A DNA stretch of 64,000 nt from Tersicoccus sp. Bi-70. GTDB lineage: Bacteria; Actinomycetota; Actinomycetes; Actinomycetales; Micrococcaceae. The notes under the pieces are model-generated. The model was not told the DNA's origin, made no database searches, and saw only the letters and a list, made by a program, of their open reading frames with translations. The DNA is taken from NCBI RefSeq assembly GCF_001968825.1, contig NZ_MIEU01000012.1, positions 310,001-374,000 on the forward strand. The letters run 5' to 3'. This document shows, one piece after another, positions 31,146 through 40,097 of the stretch. The translations under genes were made by a program, and so were the position numbers. The stretch's first letter is position 1. Each line of letters begins with the position of its first letter.

Positions 31146-32986
31146 GCTGGTGTGTTGCCTTCCTCGTGGTGACGGCCGTCCCGGGGGTCGGGATCGGCCG
31201 CGGCGTCGGGCGCCTGCCCGTGCTGACCGGCCGTCCGCAGCGCCTCGGCGAGCTCCTGCCGGTCGTCCAGCGGCAGGTTCACGCCCTTGACCTCCTGCCA
31301 CACCTCGTGTCCGCGGCCGGCCACGAGGATGCTGTCCTGCGGCCGGGCCAGCTCCACCGCGCGGCGGATCGCCTCGGCCCGCGGGTGGACCTCCTCGACG
31401 ACGGTGGCCAGGCCCTCGGCGTCGACGGCCCGGTGCACCCCGTCCAGGACGGCGCTGCGGATCGGGGCGGGATCCTCGTCGTGCGGGTCGTCGTCGGTGA
31501 CGATGACGACGTCCGCGAGCCGCGCCGCGATCTCCCCCATCAGGGGTCGTTTGGTGGCGTCCCGGTCGCCGGTGGCGCCGAAGACGATCAGCAGCCGCCC
31601 GTCACCGTCCGGCCGCGTCGCCTCGAGGGCGCGGACCAGGGCGTCGGGATTGTGGGCGAAGTCCACGATAGCGTGCGGCGCGGTGCCGATGACCTGCATC
31701 CGGCCGGGGACCTGCGGGGTCAGCGCGTCGGTGGTGTCCAGCAGGCGCTGCAGCGTGGGCAGGTCCATGCCGCCGGCGTGCACCATCAGCACGGCCAGCG
31801 CGGCGTTGGCCACGTTGAAGCCGCCGGGCAGCCCCGTGCGGGCGTTCAGCCGGGCGCCGTCCGGGCCGGAGAGGGTGAACCGGTGCCCGAGCCCGTCCCG
31901 GGTCAGGTCGGTGACGCGCCAGACGGCGCCGGGCAGGTCGGTGGTGCCGTCGGTGCCGTCGGTGCCAGCGGTACTGGGGGCGGCGGCGTCGTCCACCAGC
32001 AGCGTCGTGACGGCGTCCGCGCCGAGCTGCTCCGCGGCGTGGGCGGCCATCGCCCGGCCCCACTCGCCGTCCGCGAGGATCACCGCGCGCCGGGCGTGCT
32101 CGGGGGTGAACAGCTGCGCCTTGGCGGCGAAGTACTCCCCCATGCTGCCGTGCAGGTCCAGGTGGTCCTGCGTGAGGTTGGTGAAGCCGGCGACGTCGAA
32201 GCGGATGCCGTCGACCCGGTGGTAGGACAGCGCGTGCGAGGAGACCTCCATCGCGGCCGCGTCCACCCCGTGCTCGCGCATCAGCGCCAGCACCGAGTGC
32301 ACCTGCGGCGCCTCGGGGGTCGTCAGGACGGAGGGGATCGGGGTGCGCCCGGCGAGGATCTCGATCGTCCCGATCAGCCCGGTCCGCGACCCGGCCGCGC
32401 CGAGCAGCGCGTTGACCAGGTACGTCGTCGTCGTCTTGCCGTTGGTGCCGGTGACGGCATACAGCGCGAGCGGCGGCTCCTCCGGCGCCGGGCCGAACAC
32501 CCGCGCGGACAGGGCGCCGACGACGGAGCGCGGCTGCGAGTGGACCAGGACGGGGACGGTCACGCCGCTGCGGGCGGCGAAGGCCGCTCCGGCGGCGTCG
32601 GTCAGGACGGCGACGGCACCGGCGTCCACCGCCGCGGCGACGAACTCCGCGCCGTGCCGGTGGGCGCCGGGCAGCGCGGCGTAGAGGTCGCCCGGGAGGG
32701 CCTGCGACGTGTTCAGGCTCACGCCGGTCACGGCCGGGTCGAGTTCGTCGCCGGCGGCGGCGCCCGAGGCGACCGACGGCACGGACGTCGTCGCGGGCGT
32801 CGCGGGCGGGGCCGTCTCGGCACCGATCAGCGTGCGCAGCTCCGACAGCGGCACGGCCCGGGGACGGGCCGGTCGCAGCGCCGCGGGACCGGCCGGGGGC
32901 TGGTCGGCGGCAGCGGTCTCGTGACCCGCGACCGGGCCGCGGGCAGCGTCAGGGGAGGCGAAATGATCAGCAGGCATCCTGTTCAC
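31142..32986 (-). CDS. murE: UDP-MurNAc-L-Ala-D-Glu: third-amino-acid ligase MurE
   Basis: Adds the diamino acid at position 3 of the stem peptide. 614 residues, about 100 more than typical because of an N-terminal Pro/Ala-rich lead. ATP loop VTGTNGKTTTTYLVNALL, TTPEAPQVHSVL, MEVSSHALSYHRVDG and VDFAHNPDAL are present. The substrate-selecting motif reads DDPH (DNA 31481-31492) instead of the DNPR of meso-DAP enzymes, suggesting another diamino acid such as Lys or Orn. GTG 32986 with AAGGA nine bases upstream is chosen; ATG 32977 with TACGGT seven bases upstream is an alternative. Confidence 0.94.
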   Translation of the reverse strand: MNRMPADHFASPDAARGPVAGHETAAADQPPAGPAALRPARPRAVPLSELRTLIGAETAPPATPATTSVPSVASGAAAGDELDPAVTGVSLNTSQALPGDLYAALPGAHRHGAEFVAAAVDAGAVAVLTDAAGAAFAARSGVTVPVLVHSQPRSVVGALSARVFGPAPEEPPLALYAVTGTNGKTTTTYLVNALLGAAGSRTGLIGTIEILAGRTPIPSVLTTPEAPQVHSVLALMREHGVDAAAMEVSSHALSYHRVDGIRFDVAGFTNLTQDHLDLHGSMGEYFAAKAQLFTPEHARRAVILADGEWGRAMAAHAAEQLGADAVTTLLVDDAAAPSTAGTDGTDGTTDLPGAVWRVTDLTRDGLGHRFTLSGPDGARLNARTGLPGGFNVANAALAVLMVHAGGMDLPTLQRLLDTTDALTPQVPGRMQVIGTAPHAIVDFAHNPDALVRALEATRPDGDGRLLIVFGATGDRDATKRPLMGEIAARLADVVIVTDDDPHDEDPAPIRSAVLDGVHRAVDAEGLATVVEEVHPRAEAIRRAVELARPQDSILVAGRGHEVWQEVKGVNLPLDDRQELAEALRTAGQHGQAPDAAADPDPRDGRHHEEGNTPA

Positions 32987-33003
32987 CGTAGCGCGTCCTT
33001 CGC

Positions 33004-34794
33004 TCAGTAGTTGAGCGGGAGGTGCGGCGGCGTACCCGTCGACGGCGGGACCTTGTAGGTGTTCAACACCTGACTCATGATCGTCTTGAACGCCGGGGCG
33101 GTCGAGATGCCGTAGATGTTGCCCTGCGGCTTCTGCAGCACGATGCCGACCACGTACTTGGGGTTCTCCATCGGGGCCATGCCCACGAAGGACGCGGTGT
33201 AGCCGTCGAAGCGGCCGTTGGGGCCGGGGTTCTCCGAGGTGCCGGTCTTGCCGCCGACGCGGTAGCCCTCGAGCTGCGCGTCCTTGGCGCCACCGTCGGT
33301 GATCACGCCCTCGATGATCTGCTGCACCTGGTGGGCGGTGTCGTCGGAGACGACGCGCGTGCCGGCGGCGATCGGCACCTTGTGCTCGGTGCCGTCCGGG
33401 TCGACGTAGGCGTCGATCAGACGCGGCTGCAGGCGGACGCCGTTGTTGGCGATCGTCTGGAAGGCCATCGCGGTGTGCACCGGCGTCTGGGAGACGCCCT
33501 GGCCGAACAGCACCGTGTACTGCTGGCGGCCGTCCCACTGGTCCGGCGGGGCGAGGATGCCCTGGCTGGTGCCGGGCAGCGGGAGGTTCAGCGGCTGCCC
33601 GATGCCGAAGCGGCGCAGGTAGTCGTAGCGCTGCTCGCGGGAGAGCTGGGAGCCCGCCATCACGGTGCCGGTGTTCATGGACCAGCCGAGGATGCCGGCG
33701 AGGGTGCGCCGCTCGTAGCCGTGGTCGAACGAGTCGGAGAACGTCTGACCGTCGATCGTGTAGGTCGGCGGCAGCAGGAACTGCGAGAGCGGGGTGGCCT
33801 TCTTCTCCTCGATCAGCCCCGAGGCGGTGATCATCTTGGTGGTCGAGCCCGGCTCGTAGGCGGCGCTCACGGCGAGGGAGCCGCGCCGGTCGGCGGGCGT
33901 GGCCCCCGGATCGTTGGGGTCCACGGTCGTCGAGTCCGCGACGGCGATCAGGTTGCCGGTGGCGACCTCGACGACGACGGCGGTGCCCCACTCGGCCTTG
34001 TTCGCGGCCACCTGGTTCGCGATGGCCTGCTGCGCGACCCACTGGATGTCCTGGTTGATGGTCAGTTTGACGGTCTCGCCGTCCCTGGCCGGCACGTCCT
34101 CGGCGGTCGCGTTGGGAATGCGCACGCCGTTCGCGCCGATCTCGAACTTGCGTTCGCCGTCGGTGCCCGTGAGCTGCTTGTCCTGGGTCAGTTCGAGGCC
34201 GGCGAGGGCACGGTTGTCCGAGCTCATGAAGCCGACGAGGCCACCGGCGACGGCGCCGGACGGGTACACGCGCTGGGAGTTGGACTCGGAGTAGATGGCC
34301 GGGTTGTCCAGGTCGATGACCTTGGTGCGCACCTCGGGGCTGATGTTGCGGGCGACGTAGTTGAAGCGCTTCTCCCCCGTGACCGCCGCGCGGACCTTCT
34401 TCGGGTCAAGCTTCAGCACGCCGGCGAGCTGGCTGATCGCCTGGTCCCGGGTGACGTGCTCCATCGTGCCGCTGTCCTGTGCGCGGTCGTAGTCCTGGAA
34501 CAGCGTCTGGTCCACGGTGATGTTGAAGCTCTGCACGCTCTTGGCGAGCACGTTGCCGTTGGCGTCGACGATCTCCCCGCGCCTGGACGGCATCTCGATC
34601 ACGCGGGTGCGGTTCGCCGTGACGGCTTGCGCCAGTCCGGACGGGTCGAGGCCCTGTACCCAGAAGAGCCGGCCGCCGAGGATCACGAGCAGCGCCAGCA
34701 GCATGACCAGCCCCGTGCGCAGCCTCCGGCCGATCACCGCCTGGGTCGCTCCGTCGCGGGTCCGTCCCGGTGTCGTCGTCCTGCCTGCTGCCAC
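33004..34794 (-). CDS. ftsI: Septal transpeptidase FtsI (PBP3, class B)
   Basis: Cross-links new septal peptidoglycan together with FtsW. 596 residues: cytosolic start, one membrane helix (TGLVMLLALLVILGGRLFWV, about 28-47), PBP dimer domain (VIEMPSRRGEIVDANGNVLA), then the transpeptidase with the SxxK active site in EPGSTTKM, SxN in WSMNTG and KTG in GGKTGTSE. No PASTA domains follow. GTG 34794 is the only supported in-frame start; its ribosome site (GGGACGA) is weak. A 162-bp gap precedes it. Confidence 0.96.
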   Translation of the reverse strand: MAAGRTTTPGRTRDGATQAVIGRRLRTGLVMLLALLVILGGRLFWVQGLDPSGLAQAVTANRTRVIEMPSRRGEIVDANGNVLAKSVQSFNITVDQTLFQDYDRAQDSGTMEHVTRDQAISQLAGVLKLDPKKVRAAVTGEKRFNYVARNISPEVRTKVIDLDNPAIYSESNSQRVYPSGAVAGGLVGFMSSDNRALAGLELTQDKQLTGTDGERKFEIGANGVRIPNATAEDVPARDGETVKLTINQDIQWVAQQAIANQVAANKAEWGTAVVVEVATGNLIAVADSTTVDPNDPGATPADRRGSLAVSAAYEPGSTTKMITASGLIEEKKATPLSQFLLPPTYTIDGQTFSDSFDHGYERRTLAGILGWSMNTGTVMAGSQLSREQRYDYLRRFGIGQPLNLPLPGTSQGILAPPDQWDGRQQYTVLFGQGVSQTPVHTAMAFQTIANNGVRLQPRLIDAYVDPDGTEHKVPIAAGTRVVSDDTAHQVQQIIEGVITDGGAKDAQLEGYRVGGKTGTSENPGPNGRFDGYTASFVGMAPMENPKYVVGIVLQKPQGNIYGISTAPAFKTIMSQVLNTYKVPPSTGTPPHLPLNY

Positions 34795-34956
34795 GCTCGT
34801 CCCATCGCTTCAGGAGAGACGCCCGCGGGTCGGTGCCCGCCGCGTCCTCCCCGGTCGTTCCTGTGTTCCGTCGATCGTGCTGCCGGTCCCGGCGGCGGTC
34901 GACGCGTCCGCGTCGTCCCGTCCGTCAGGGGCCCGTGGTTCCGCGGATGCCGCGGG

Positions 34957-35553
34957 TCACTGGCCCTTCTGCCGCGGTGCCTCGATGGTGCCGCCGTGCA
35001 GGTCGACCGGCTGGGGCTGCGCCGCGTCCTTCTTCGACGCGGCCGACCCCTTCCTGCCATCATCGGCCTTGTCCCCCGTCTTCACCGGGGAGGGCGCGCC
35101 GGGAACCGCCGGAGCGGGGATGAGGACCTTGGGCGCATCCTTCTTGACGGCGGCGGTCGGGTTGCCGGAGACGCTGAGCCGGTCCAGGTTGATGTAGCCG
35201 GGCGCCGGCGCGGGGACCATGCCCGCCTTGGCAGCCTTCGCCGCGAGGTTCTGGGGCGCCACGTTGTTCTCCACCTGCGCCGTGAGCGCCTCGTTGCCCT
35301 CGGTCAGCGCCGTCTGCGCGTTGCGCAGCTTGATCAGTTCGTACTGGCCGCCCGAGACGTTGATGTTCAGGACGAGCACCGCGACCAGGGCGGAGGCGAG
35401 GACGAGGAAGCAGAACACCACGAACGGGGTGCGCCGGCGGCTGGGCCCGGCCGGGACGACGGAGAGGGGGGTCCGGCGGCGGGGCTCGGTGCGGACGCGG
35501 CCGGCGGCCTCGTGGACGGCGGGCGCATCGGGCTGGGTGGTGACGGCACTCAT
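34957..35553 (-). CDS. ftsL: FtsL-like septum protein
   Basis: 198-residue bitopic protein: basic disordered N-terminus, one helix ([19 protein letters not shown], about 44-62), then a short heptad region ([20 protein letters not shown]) and a long Pro/Lys-rich tail. Topology, size and position between rsmH and ftsI (Rv2164c place) fit FtsL, which forms a complex with FtsQ and FtsB. Sequence similarity in this family is weak, so the call leans on context. The ATG overlaps the rsmH stop as ATGA, with GGGGAGG upstream. Confidence 0.8.
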   Translation of the reverse strand: MSAVTTQPDAPAVHEAAGRVRTEPRRRTPLSVVPAGPSRRRTPFVVFCFLVLASALVAVLVLNINVSGGQYELIKLRNAQTALTEGNEALTAQVENNVAPQNLAAKAAKAGMVPAPAPGYINLDRLSVSGNPTAAVKKDAPKVLIPAPAVPGAPSPVKTGDKADDGRKGSAASKKDAAQPQPVDLHGGTIEAPRQKGQ

Positions 35554-36563
35554 GCGCCTCCCCTTTCTTTCTGGCGGGACGTGTGGCGGGCAGTGGGATC
35601 GCGTTCGACGATGCGTTCGGCGGCGCGCAGGCGAGCCGAGGCCGCTCGCGGATTGGCGGCGATCTCCTGCTCGGTCGGGGTCACGGTGCCCCGGGTGAGC
35701 AGGCGGAAACGGGCCCGGTGTTCGGGCAGCTCCACCGGGAAACCCTTCGGGGCGCTCGACCGGGACGCGGCCCCGAGTTCGCGCTTGACGATCGCGTCCT
35801 CGAGCGAGTGGTACGAGAGGAAGACGATCCGGCCGTGCATCGCGAGGGCGTCGAGGGCGGCCGGGACGGCCCGCTCGAGCACGTCGAGTTCCTCGTTCAC
35901 GGCGATCCGCAGCGCCTGGAACGTCCGCTTGGCGGGGTGTCCCCCGGTACGGGCGGCGGCCGCGGGCACGGCCGAGCGGATCACGTCGACGAGGGCCCCG
36001 GTCGTCGCGAGGTCGCCGGTGGCCCGGGCGGCCACGATGGCCCGGGCGATCCGGCCGGCGAACTTCTCCTCGCCGTAACGGCGGATGATCCGCACCAGCT
36101 CGGCCTCGTCGGCGGTGTTGACGAGCTCCCGGGCGGTGATCCCCGTGGTGGTGTCCATGCGCATGTCCAGCGGTGCGTCCTGCGCGTAGGCGAAACCGCG
36201 ATCGGCCTCGTCGAGCTGGAGGGAGGAGACGCCCAGGTCGTAGAGGGCGCCGTCGAGGTGGTCCACACCCGCGTCGGCGAGGGCGTCGGGCACCTCGTCG
36301 TAGACGGCCTTGACCAGGGTGATGCGCGATCTGAAGGGGGCGAGCCGTTCGCCGGCCAGCGCAAGCGCCTGGGGGTCGCGGTCGACGCCGATGAGGTGGA
36401 CGTCCGGGAAGCGGGTGAGCACGGCCTCGCTGTGACCGCCCATGCCGAGCGTGGCGTCCAGCACCACGGCGCCGGGACGGGTCAGCGCAGGCTCCAGCAG
36501 GTCGAGCGTGCGGGTGAGCAGGACGGGGGTGTGGCGCATCGACGTCGGCCTCTGCCCGGTCAT
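35550..36563 (-). CDS. rsmH: 16S rRNA (cytosine-1402 N4) methyltransferase RsmH
   Basis: SAM-dependent methyltransferase (formerly MraW), 337 residues. [17 protein letters not shown], the SAM loop [52 protein letters not shown] and [15 protein letters not shown] are all present. ATG 36563 is taken; a second in-frame ATG (36539) has GAGG eight bases upstream and is a real alternative. mraZ lies 313 bp upstream. Confidence 0.96.
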   Translation of the reverse strand: MTGQRPTSMRHTPVLLTRTLDLLEPALTRPGAVVLDATLGMGGHSEAVLTRFPDVHLIGVDRDPQALALAGERLAPFRSRITLVKAVYDEVPDALADAGVDHLDGALYDLGVSSLQLDEADRGFAYAQDAPLDMRMDTTTGITARELVNTADEAELVRIIRRYGEEKFAGRIARAIVAARATGDLATTGALVDVIRSAVPAAAARTGGHPAKRTFQALRIAVNEELDVLERAVPAALDALAMHGRIVFLSYHSLEDAIVKRELGAASRSSAPKGFPVELPEHRARFRLLTRGTVTPTEQEIAANPRAASARLRAAERIVERDPTARHTSRQKERGGA

Positions 36564-36876
36564 CACACCTCGCCCCACCTCGTGCCGCGCACCGTCCCGG
36601 GGGCCGGGAAGTCGTGCCACGGCCGTGCCGGGCCGCCTCCCTGAGCGGGGGTGGTCCGGCGTCGTCATGTCGTGATCCAGAATCGCATCATCGGGGCTCG
36701 AGAGCCGGGACGGACGCGCGCGACGCGCCGTGATGGCGGTGCAGTCGGATCCCCATCCGCGCCTGTGCCGCTCAGCCTGACACCGGGGAAGGTGAGTCAG
36801 GTCGAGAGGACGGGCGGCTGGAGATCCCACCACAGCGCATCCGGCGCGTCGGGTGGGGCTCGTCGTCATCGCGGCC
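36564..36876 (-). other. mraZ-rsmH intergenic region (313 bp)
   Basis: Unusually large for this pair, which is often almost adjacent. I find no gene and no clear terminator in it. Transcription from the mraZ promoter probably reads through, but a second promoter here cannot be excluded. Confidence 0.5.
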
Positions 36877-37308
36877 TCAGAAGACACCCGGCAGGGCGTC
36901 CTCGTCGGTCTCGGAGAAGGCGTTCTCCTTCTCCGTCAGGTACTCGTTCCAGGCCTGGGCGTCCCAGATCTCGGCTCGGGTCCCTGCGCCGATCACAGCC
37001 AGTTCCCGGTCCAGCCCTGCGTAGTCCCGCAGCGCCCCAGGGATGGTGACCCGTCCCTGCTTGTCCGGCACCTCGTCCGAGGCGCCGGAGAGAAAGACCC
37101 GAATGTAGTCCCGGACCTGACGCGACGAGATGGGGGCTTGTCGCATCTGTTCGTGGACCCGCTCGAACTCCTTCTGGCTGAACACGTAGAGGCAACGTTC
37201 TTGTCCTCGGGTGAGCACAAGACCGTCCGACAGTTCCTCGCGGAACTTCGCCGGAAGGATGAGACGCCCTTTCTCGTCGAGACGGGGCGAGTACGTTCCC
37301 AGGAACAT
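36877..37308 (-). CDS. mraZ: Transcriptional regulator MraZ
   Basis: 143 residues with two SpoVT/AbrB-like repeats: [20 protein letters not shown] at 2-21 and [20 protein letters not shown] in the second half, each carrying the D-x-K/Q-G-R core. MraZ forms rings and binds direct repeats in its own promoter, repressing the dcw operon. ATG 37308 (MFLGTYS) is the family start; an upstream in-frame start lacks homology. The repeat array and promoter lie just upstream. Confidence 0.95.
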   Translation of the reverse strand: MFLGTYSPRLDEKGRLILPAKFREELSDGLVLTRGQERCLYVFSQKEFERVHEQMRQAPISSRQVRDYIRVFLSGASDEVPDKQGRVTIPGALRDYAGLDRELAVIGAGTRAEIWDAQAWNEYLTEKENAFSETDEDALPGVF

Positions 37309-37333
37309 CTCGCACCCCCAAGCGCGTCTCTCA

Positions 37334-37379
37334 TTTCCTCTACTGTCCTCCACTTTACTCCACTACGCACCACTGTCAA
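37334..37379 (-). promoter_or_regulatory. mraZ promoter with four 10-bp MraZ boxes
   Basis: On the minus strand TTGACA (37374-37379), 16 bases, TAAAGT (37352-37357). Downstream from the -35 run four tandem decamers: GTGGTGCGTA, GTGGAGTAAA, GTGGAGGACA, GTAGAGGAAA (37373 down to 37334). GTGG-type direct repeats at 10-bp spacing are the known binding pattern of MraZ. The boxes cover the spacer, -10 and start region, as expected for repression of the whole dcw cluster. Confidence 0.85.
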
Positions 37380-37461
37380 GGAAATCACCCTGCCACAGGG
37401 CCGTGTCGACGCGGATCGGCGGGCTTCGTCAGCCGGACTGGGCGCCACCCCCGCGTACCGC

Positions 37462-37503
37462 TCGTCGGTGTCGGGAGACGGGGTCGTCGGTGTCGGGAGA
37501 CGG
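37462..37503. repeat. Tandem duplication, 20-bp unit, 22-bp period
   Basis: TCGTCGGTGTCGGGAGACGG at 37462-37481 is repeated exactly at 37484-37503. Non-coding; probably a recent slippage event. Confidence 0.8.
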
Positions 37504-37639
37504 CGCTCTGATCCGGTGGCGGCCGGAGCGGTTCGCCGGTGGATCGGCGTCAGCACGGGGATCTGCCGTCCTCGACGCGACGCTCGCACCCCTGTGCTCG
37601 ACGGCCGCGGAGTGCAGCGGGTGGCCGTGGCACGTCGCG

Positions 37640-37679
37640 GTGGAGGGTGGTGGAGGACCCCGGTGGAGGGACGTGGAGG
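37640..37679 (+). repeat. Cluster of four GTGGAGG motifs
   Basis: GTGGAG occurs at 37640, 37650, 37663 and 37673, each followed by G. Spacings are 10, 13 and 10 bp. The motif equals the core of the mraZ boxes about 270 bp away, but in opposite orientation. Confidence 0.65.
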
Positions 37680-37708
37680 ACGCGTGAGGACAGGACCTGC
37701 CGGAGACG

Positions 37709-37739
37709 ACGAAAGGGCCCGCCGGAGCGGGCCCTTCGT
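37709..37739. terminator. Terminator after the DUF3040 gene
   Basis: AAGGGCCCGC (37713-37722), loop CGGA, GCGGGCCCTT (37727-37736), extended by ACG/CGT with one bulged A. On the minus strand it is followed by TTTCGTCGTC. It lies about 100 bases after the DUF3040 stop and separates it from the mraZ promoter. Confidence 0.75.
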
Positions 37740-37835
37740 GGAGGTGAATCAGTTGGGTGGTGGAACAGCTGCGTCGTGCATCAGCCGTGTCGAGGTGCTC
37801 GTGCGCCTCTCACCGGCGGATGCGGGAGACCGGTG

Positions 37836-38213
37836 TCAGGAATCGTCCCGCCGGCGCTCGTCCCAGCGCTCCTCGAGGGAGGTCATGAACGCGCTGCGGT
37901 GAGCACGGGTGGCGCCGTTGCCGCCGCGGGCACCGCCGTCGGGCTGGGGCCGACGACGCCGGGATGATGCCCAGTAGATGCCGGCTCCCATGATCAGGAA
38001 CCCGAGGACGCCGAGCACGATGATCTGCGAGGAGATGCCGAACAGCAGCACCAGGATGCCGACCACGGCCACGAGCGACCCGAGCACGATGTGGCGGGCG
38101 GCCAGTGATCGGGTGGTCCCGGAGCCGAGCGTGCTCGCCAGCTTCGGGTCCTCGTTGTGCAACTGCTGTTCCAGCTGTTCGAGCAGGCGCTGCTCGTGCT
38201 CCGACAGTGGCAT
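37836..38213 (-). CDS. DUF3040 membrane protein
   Basis: 125 residues. Starts MPLSEHEQRLLEQLEQQLHN, the DUF3040 hallmark, followed by EDPKLASTLG. Two membrane helices follow (IVLGSLVAVVGILVLLFGIS and IIVLGVLGFLIMGAGIYWAS), then a basic Gly/Arg-rich tail. The family is actinobacterial, of unknown function, and usually sits by mraZ. AAGGAGG lies five to six bases before ATG 38213; the upstream open frame is not needed. Confidence 0.9.
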   Translation of the reverse strand: MPLSEHEQRLLEQLEQQLHNEDPKLASTLGSGTTRSLAARHIVLGSLVAVVGILVLLFGISSQIIVLGVLGFLIMGAGIYWASSRRRRPQPDGGARGGNGATRAHRSAFMTSLEERWDERRRDDS

Positions 38214-38464
38214 CACTGCCTCCTTGCCCTCGGTCCGACCTGAAGGATCCCCGCGCCCGCTGTTGGCCCGTGAGGAAAACCCCGACTCCTGGTCTGGAGA
38301 ACGATTCTCGCACGGATTGTGTTCCCGTTTCACTCGATGATCGAGGGAACTCCGGGGTCGTTCCGACGGGTCGCTCCCACCTCGCCGCCGACGTCCGGCA
38401 GCCCGGTCAGAACAGTGTGTCTGCGACCAGAATAGAGGCCTCCCGAACGCGAAGGAAAGCCGTC

Positions 38465-39934
38465 TTACGGACGGCGGGGAGAACCCTGTCGCGGCGCGTC
38501 ATGACGAGCCGCGGACGGCCCCGCACGAGCGACGCCGGAACCCCGTCCGCGAACCGCCGCGGGAGCATCGGCGGACCCGTCGGCGCCACCCGTCCACGTC
38601 GCGTCGTCCCGGTCCGGACGGCGGATCGGCGGCGCTCCGTCCGGCCGCTCCCCCGCACGCTCCCCCGCACGTTCTCCCGCCTCGGGCGCACTCTCGGCGG
38701 CCCCGTGGGCGGGCCGGGGCACCGGCCCCGGCAGGAGCCGGGCGGGGCCGACGGCCGTGGAGCCGAAGCGCCGGTGGACGTCGTCCAGGGTGCGTTCGGC
38801 GCTGCGCCAGTTGTTCTCGCGCCGGTCGATGCTCAACTGCACCGCTGCACCCGTCGCATCCGTCAGGGACTCGGCGCGCAGTCCGATCAGGCGTACCGAC
38901 ATGGGCCGCGGCCCGAGGGCCCGGAGCAGGGCCACGGCGACGGCATGCACGCGGGCCGCGCTGTCGATGCCCTCCGCCAGCGAGTGGGAGCGGGTCAGGG
39001 TGGTGAAGTCGGTGTAGCGGACCTTGATGGAGATCGTGCGCGACTCGAGGCCCCCGGCGCGCAGCCGTGCCGCCGTCCGGTGGGCCAGCCGCAGCAACTC
39101 GGACTCGAGCCGCACGTCGTCGGACACGTCCACGGCGAACGTCTCCTCGGCCCCGATGCTCTTCTCCATGCGCACCGGCGTGACGGCGCGCGGGTCGATC
39201 CCCCAGGAGAGACGGTGGACGTGCTCGCCGCTCGCGCCGAGCATCCGCCGCATCGTCCCGACCGGCGTCGCGGCCAGGCCGGCCACCGTGGAGATGCCCG
39301 CCCGCGCCAGCACCTGCCGGGTCTTCTCCCCCACGCCCCACAGCGCCGTCACCGGCAGGGAGTGCAGGAAGTCGACGGTGTGCTCGGCGGGGATGAGCAG
39401 CAGGCCGTCCGGTTTGGCCTGGGTCGAGGCGATCTTGGCGACGAACTTCGACTCGGCGATGCCGACCGTCGCGGGCAGGCCGAGCTCGGTGCGGATCCGC
39501 TCGCGCAGCAGCCGCCCGATCTGCAGTGGTTCACCGAGCCGCCGCACGGCGCTGCCCACGTCGAGGAACGCCTCGTCCACGCTGACCTGCTCCACCAGGT
39601 CGGTGATCCGGGCGAACTCGGCCATCACGCGCGCCGACATGCGCCGGTACTTCTCCATGGACGGCTCGACGATGCGCACCTGCGGGCACAGCCGCTGCGC
39701 CGCCCCCACCGGCATGGCGGACCGGACCCCGTAGGCGCGTGCCTCGTACGAGGCCGAGAGCACCACCGAGCGCGGCGACGCGTGGCCCACCAGCACCTCG
39801 CGCCCCTTCAGCGACGGATCGTCGAGTTCCTCGACCGAGACGTAGAAGGCGTCCATGTCGACGTGCAGGATGACGCTGCCGCGCCCGCTGCGCGCCGACG
39901 GTGTCCCCGCCGCTCCCCGTTCCTGCCCGCCCAT
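38465..39934 (-). CDS. dinB: DNA polymerase IV
   Basis: Y-family translesion polymerase, 489 residues. Catalytic acids are intact in DMDAFYVSVEE and SVDEAFLDV. Palm, thumb (ALWGVGEKTRQVLARAG) and little-finger domains are complete by about residue 380; the last 110 residues are a disordered Pro/Glu/Arg tail. ATG 39934 is taken because a TAGCAT hexamer ends seven bases before it (leaderless type); GTG 39958 and ATG 39943 lie in frame upstream. Contrast the non-catalytic Y-family ImuB at the right edge. No LexA box was seen here. Confidence 0.93.
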   Translation of the reverse strand: MGGQERGAAGTPSARSGRGSVILHVDMDAFYVSVEELDDPSLKGREVLVGHASPRSVVLSASYEARAYGVRSAMPVGAAQRLCPQVRIVEPSMEKYRRMSARVMAEFARITDLVEQVSVDEAFLDVGSAVRRLGEPLQIGRLLRERIRTELGLPATVGIAESKFVAKIASTQAKPDGLLLIPAEHTVDFLHSLPVTALWGVGEKTRQVLARAGISTVAGLAATPVGTMRRMLGASGEHVHRLSWGIDPRAVTPVRMEKSIGAEETFAVDVSDDVRLESELLRLAHRTAARLRAGGLESRTISIKVRYTDFTTLTRSHSLAEGIDSAARVHAVAVALLRALGPRPMSVRLIGLRAESLTDATGAAVQLSIDRRENNWRSAERTLDDVHRRFGSTAVGPARLLPGPVPRPAHGAAESAPEAGERAGERAGERPDGAPPIRRPDRDDATWTGGADGSADAPAAVRGRGSGVARAGPSAARHDAPRQGSPRRP

Positions 39935-40057
39935 GGTCTCCATGCTAGAAGTCGCCACCGACGTTTCCCGACGGCCGTCCTGGCGGACCGTTCAGGCCCA
40001 CCTGGACCATCCGTGCGTGCCTGATCGACAGGTCACGGACGGCGGGGGACGCGACCC

Positions 40058-40063
40058 TAGACT
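40058..40063 (+). promoter_or_regulatory. -10 element of the polyprenyl synthase gene
   Basis: TAGACT, 34 bases before the ATG at 40098, leaving room for a short leader carrying GGAGGAG. No clear -35. Confidence 0.45.
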
Positions 40064-40097
40064 GACAGGACCGCAGTCCCCAGCCGGAGGAGCCCGC

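Larger units (their letters stand above)
37380..37835. other. Intergenic region between mraZ and the DUF3040 gene
   Basis: 456 bp with no supported gene. It contains a 22-bp tandem duplication (37462-37503), a cluster of four GTGGAGG motifs on the plus strand (37640-37679) and a terminator (37709-37739). Confidence 0.6.

Noticed and set aside
37539-37967. Plus-strand ORF between mraZ and the DUF3040 gene
   Set aside because: Arg-rich translation without homology, crosses the terminator and the 3' end of the DUF3040 gene, no ribosome site.
38465-39934. SOS control of dinB
   Set aside because: No TCGAAC-N4-GTTCGA box is visible near the dinB start; only imuA' has one.
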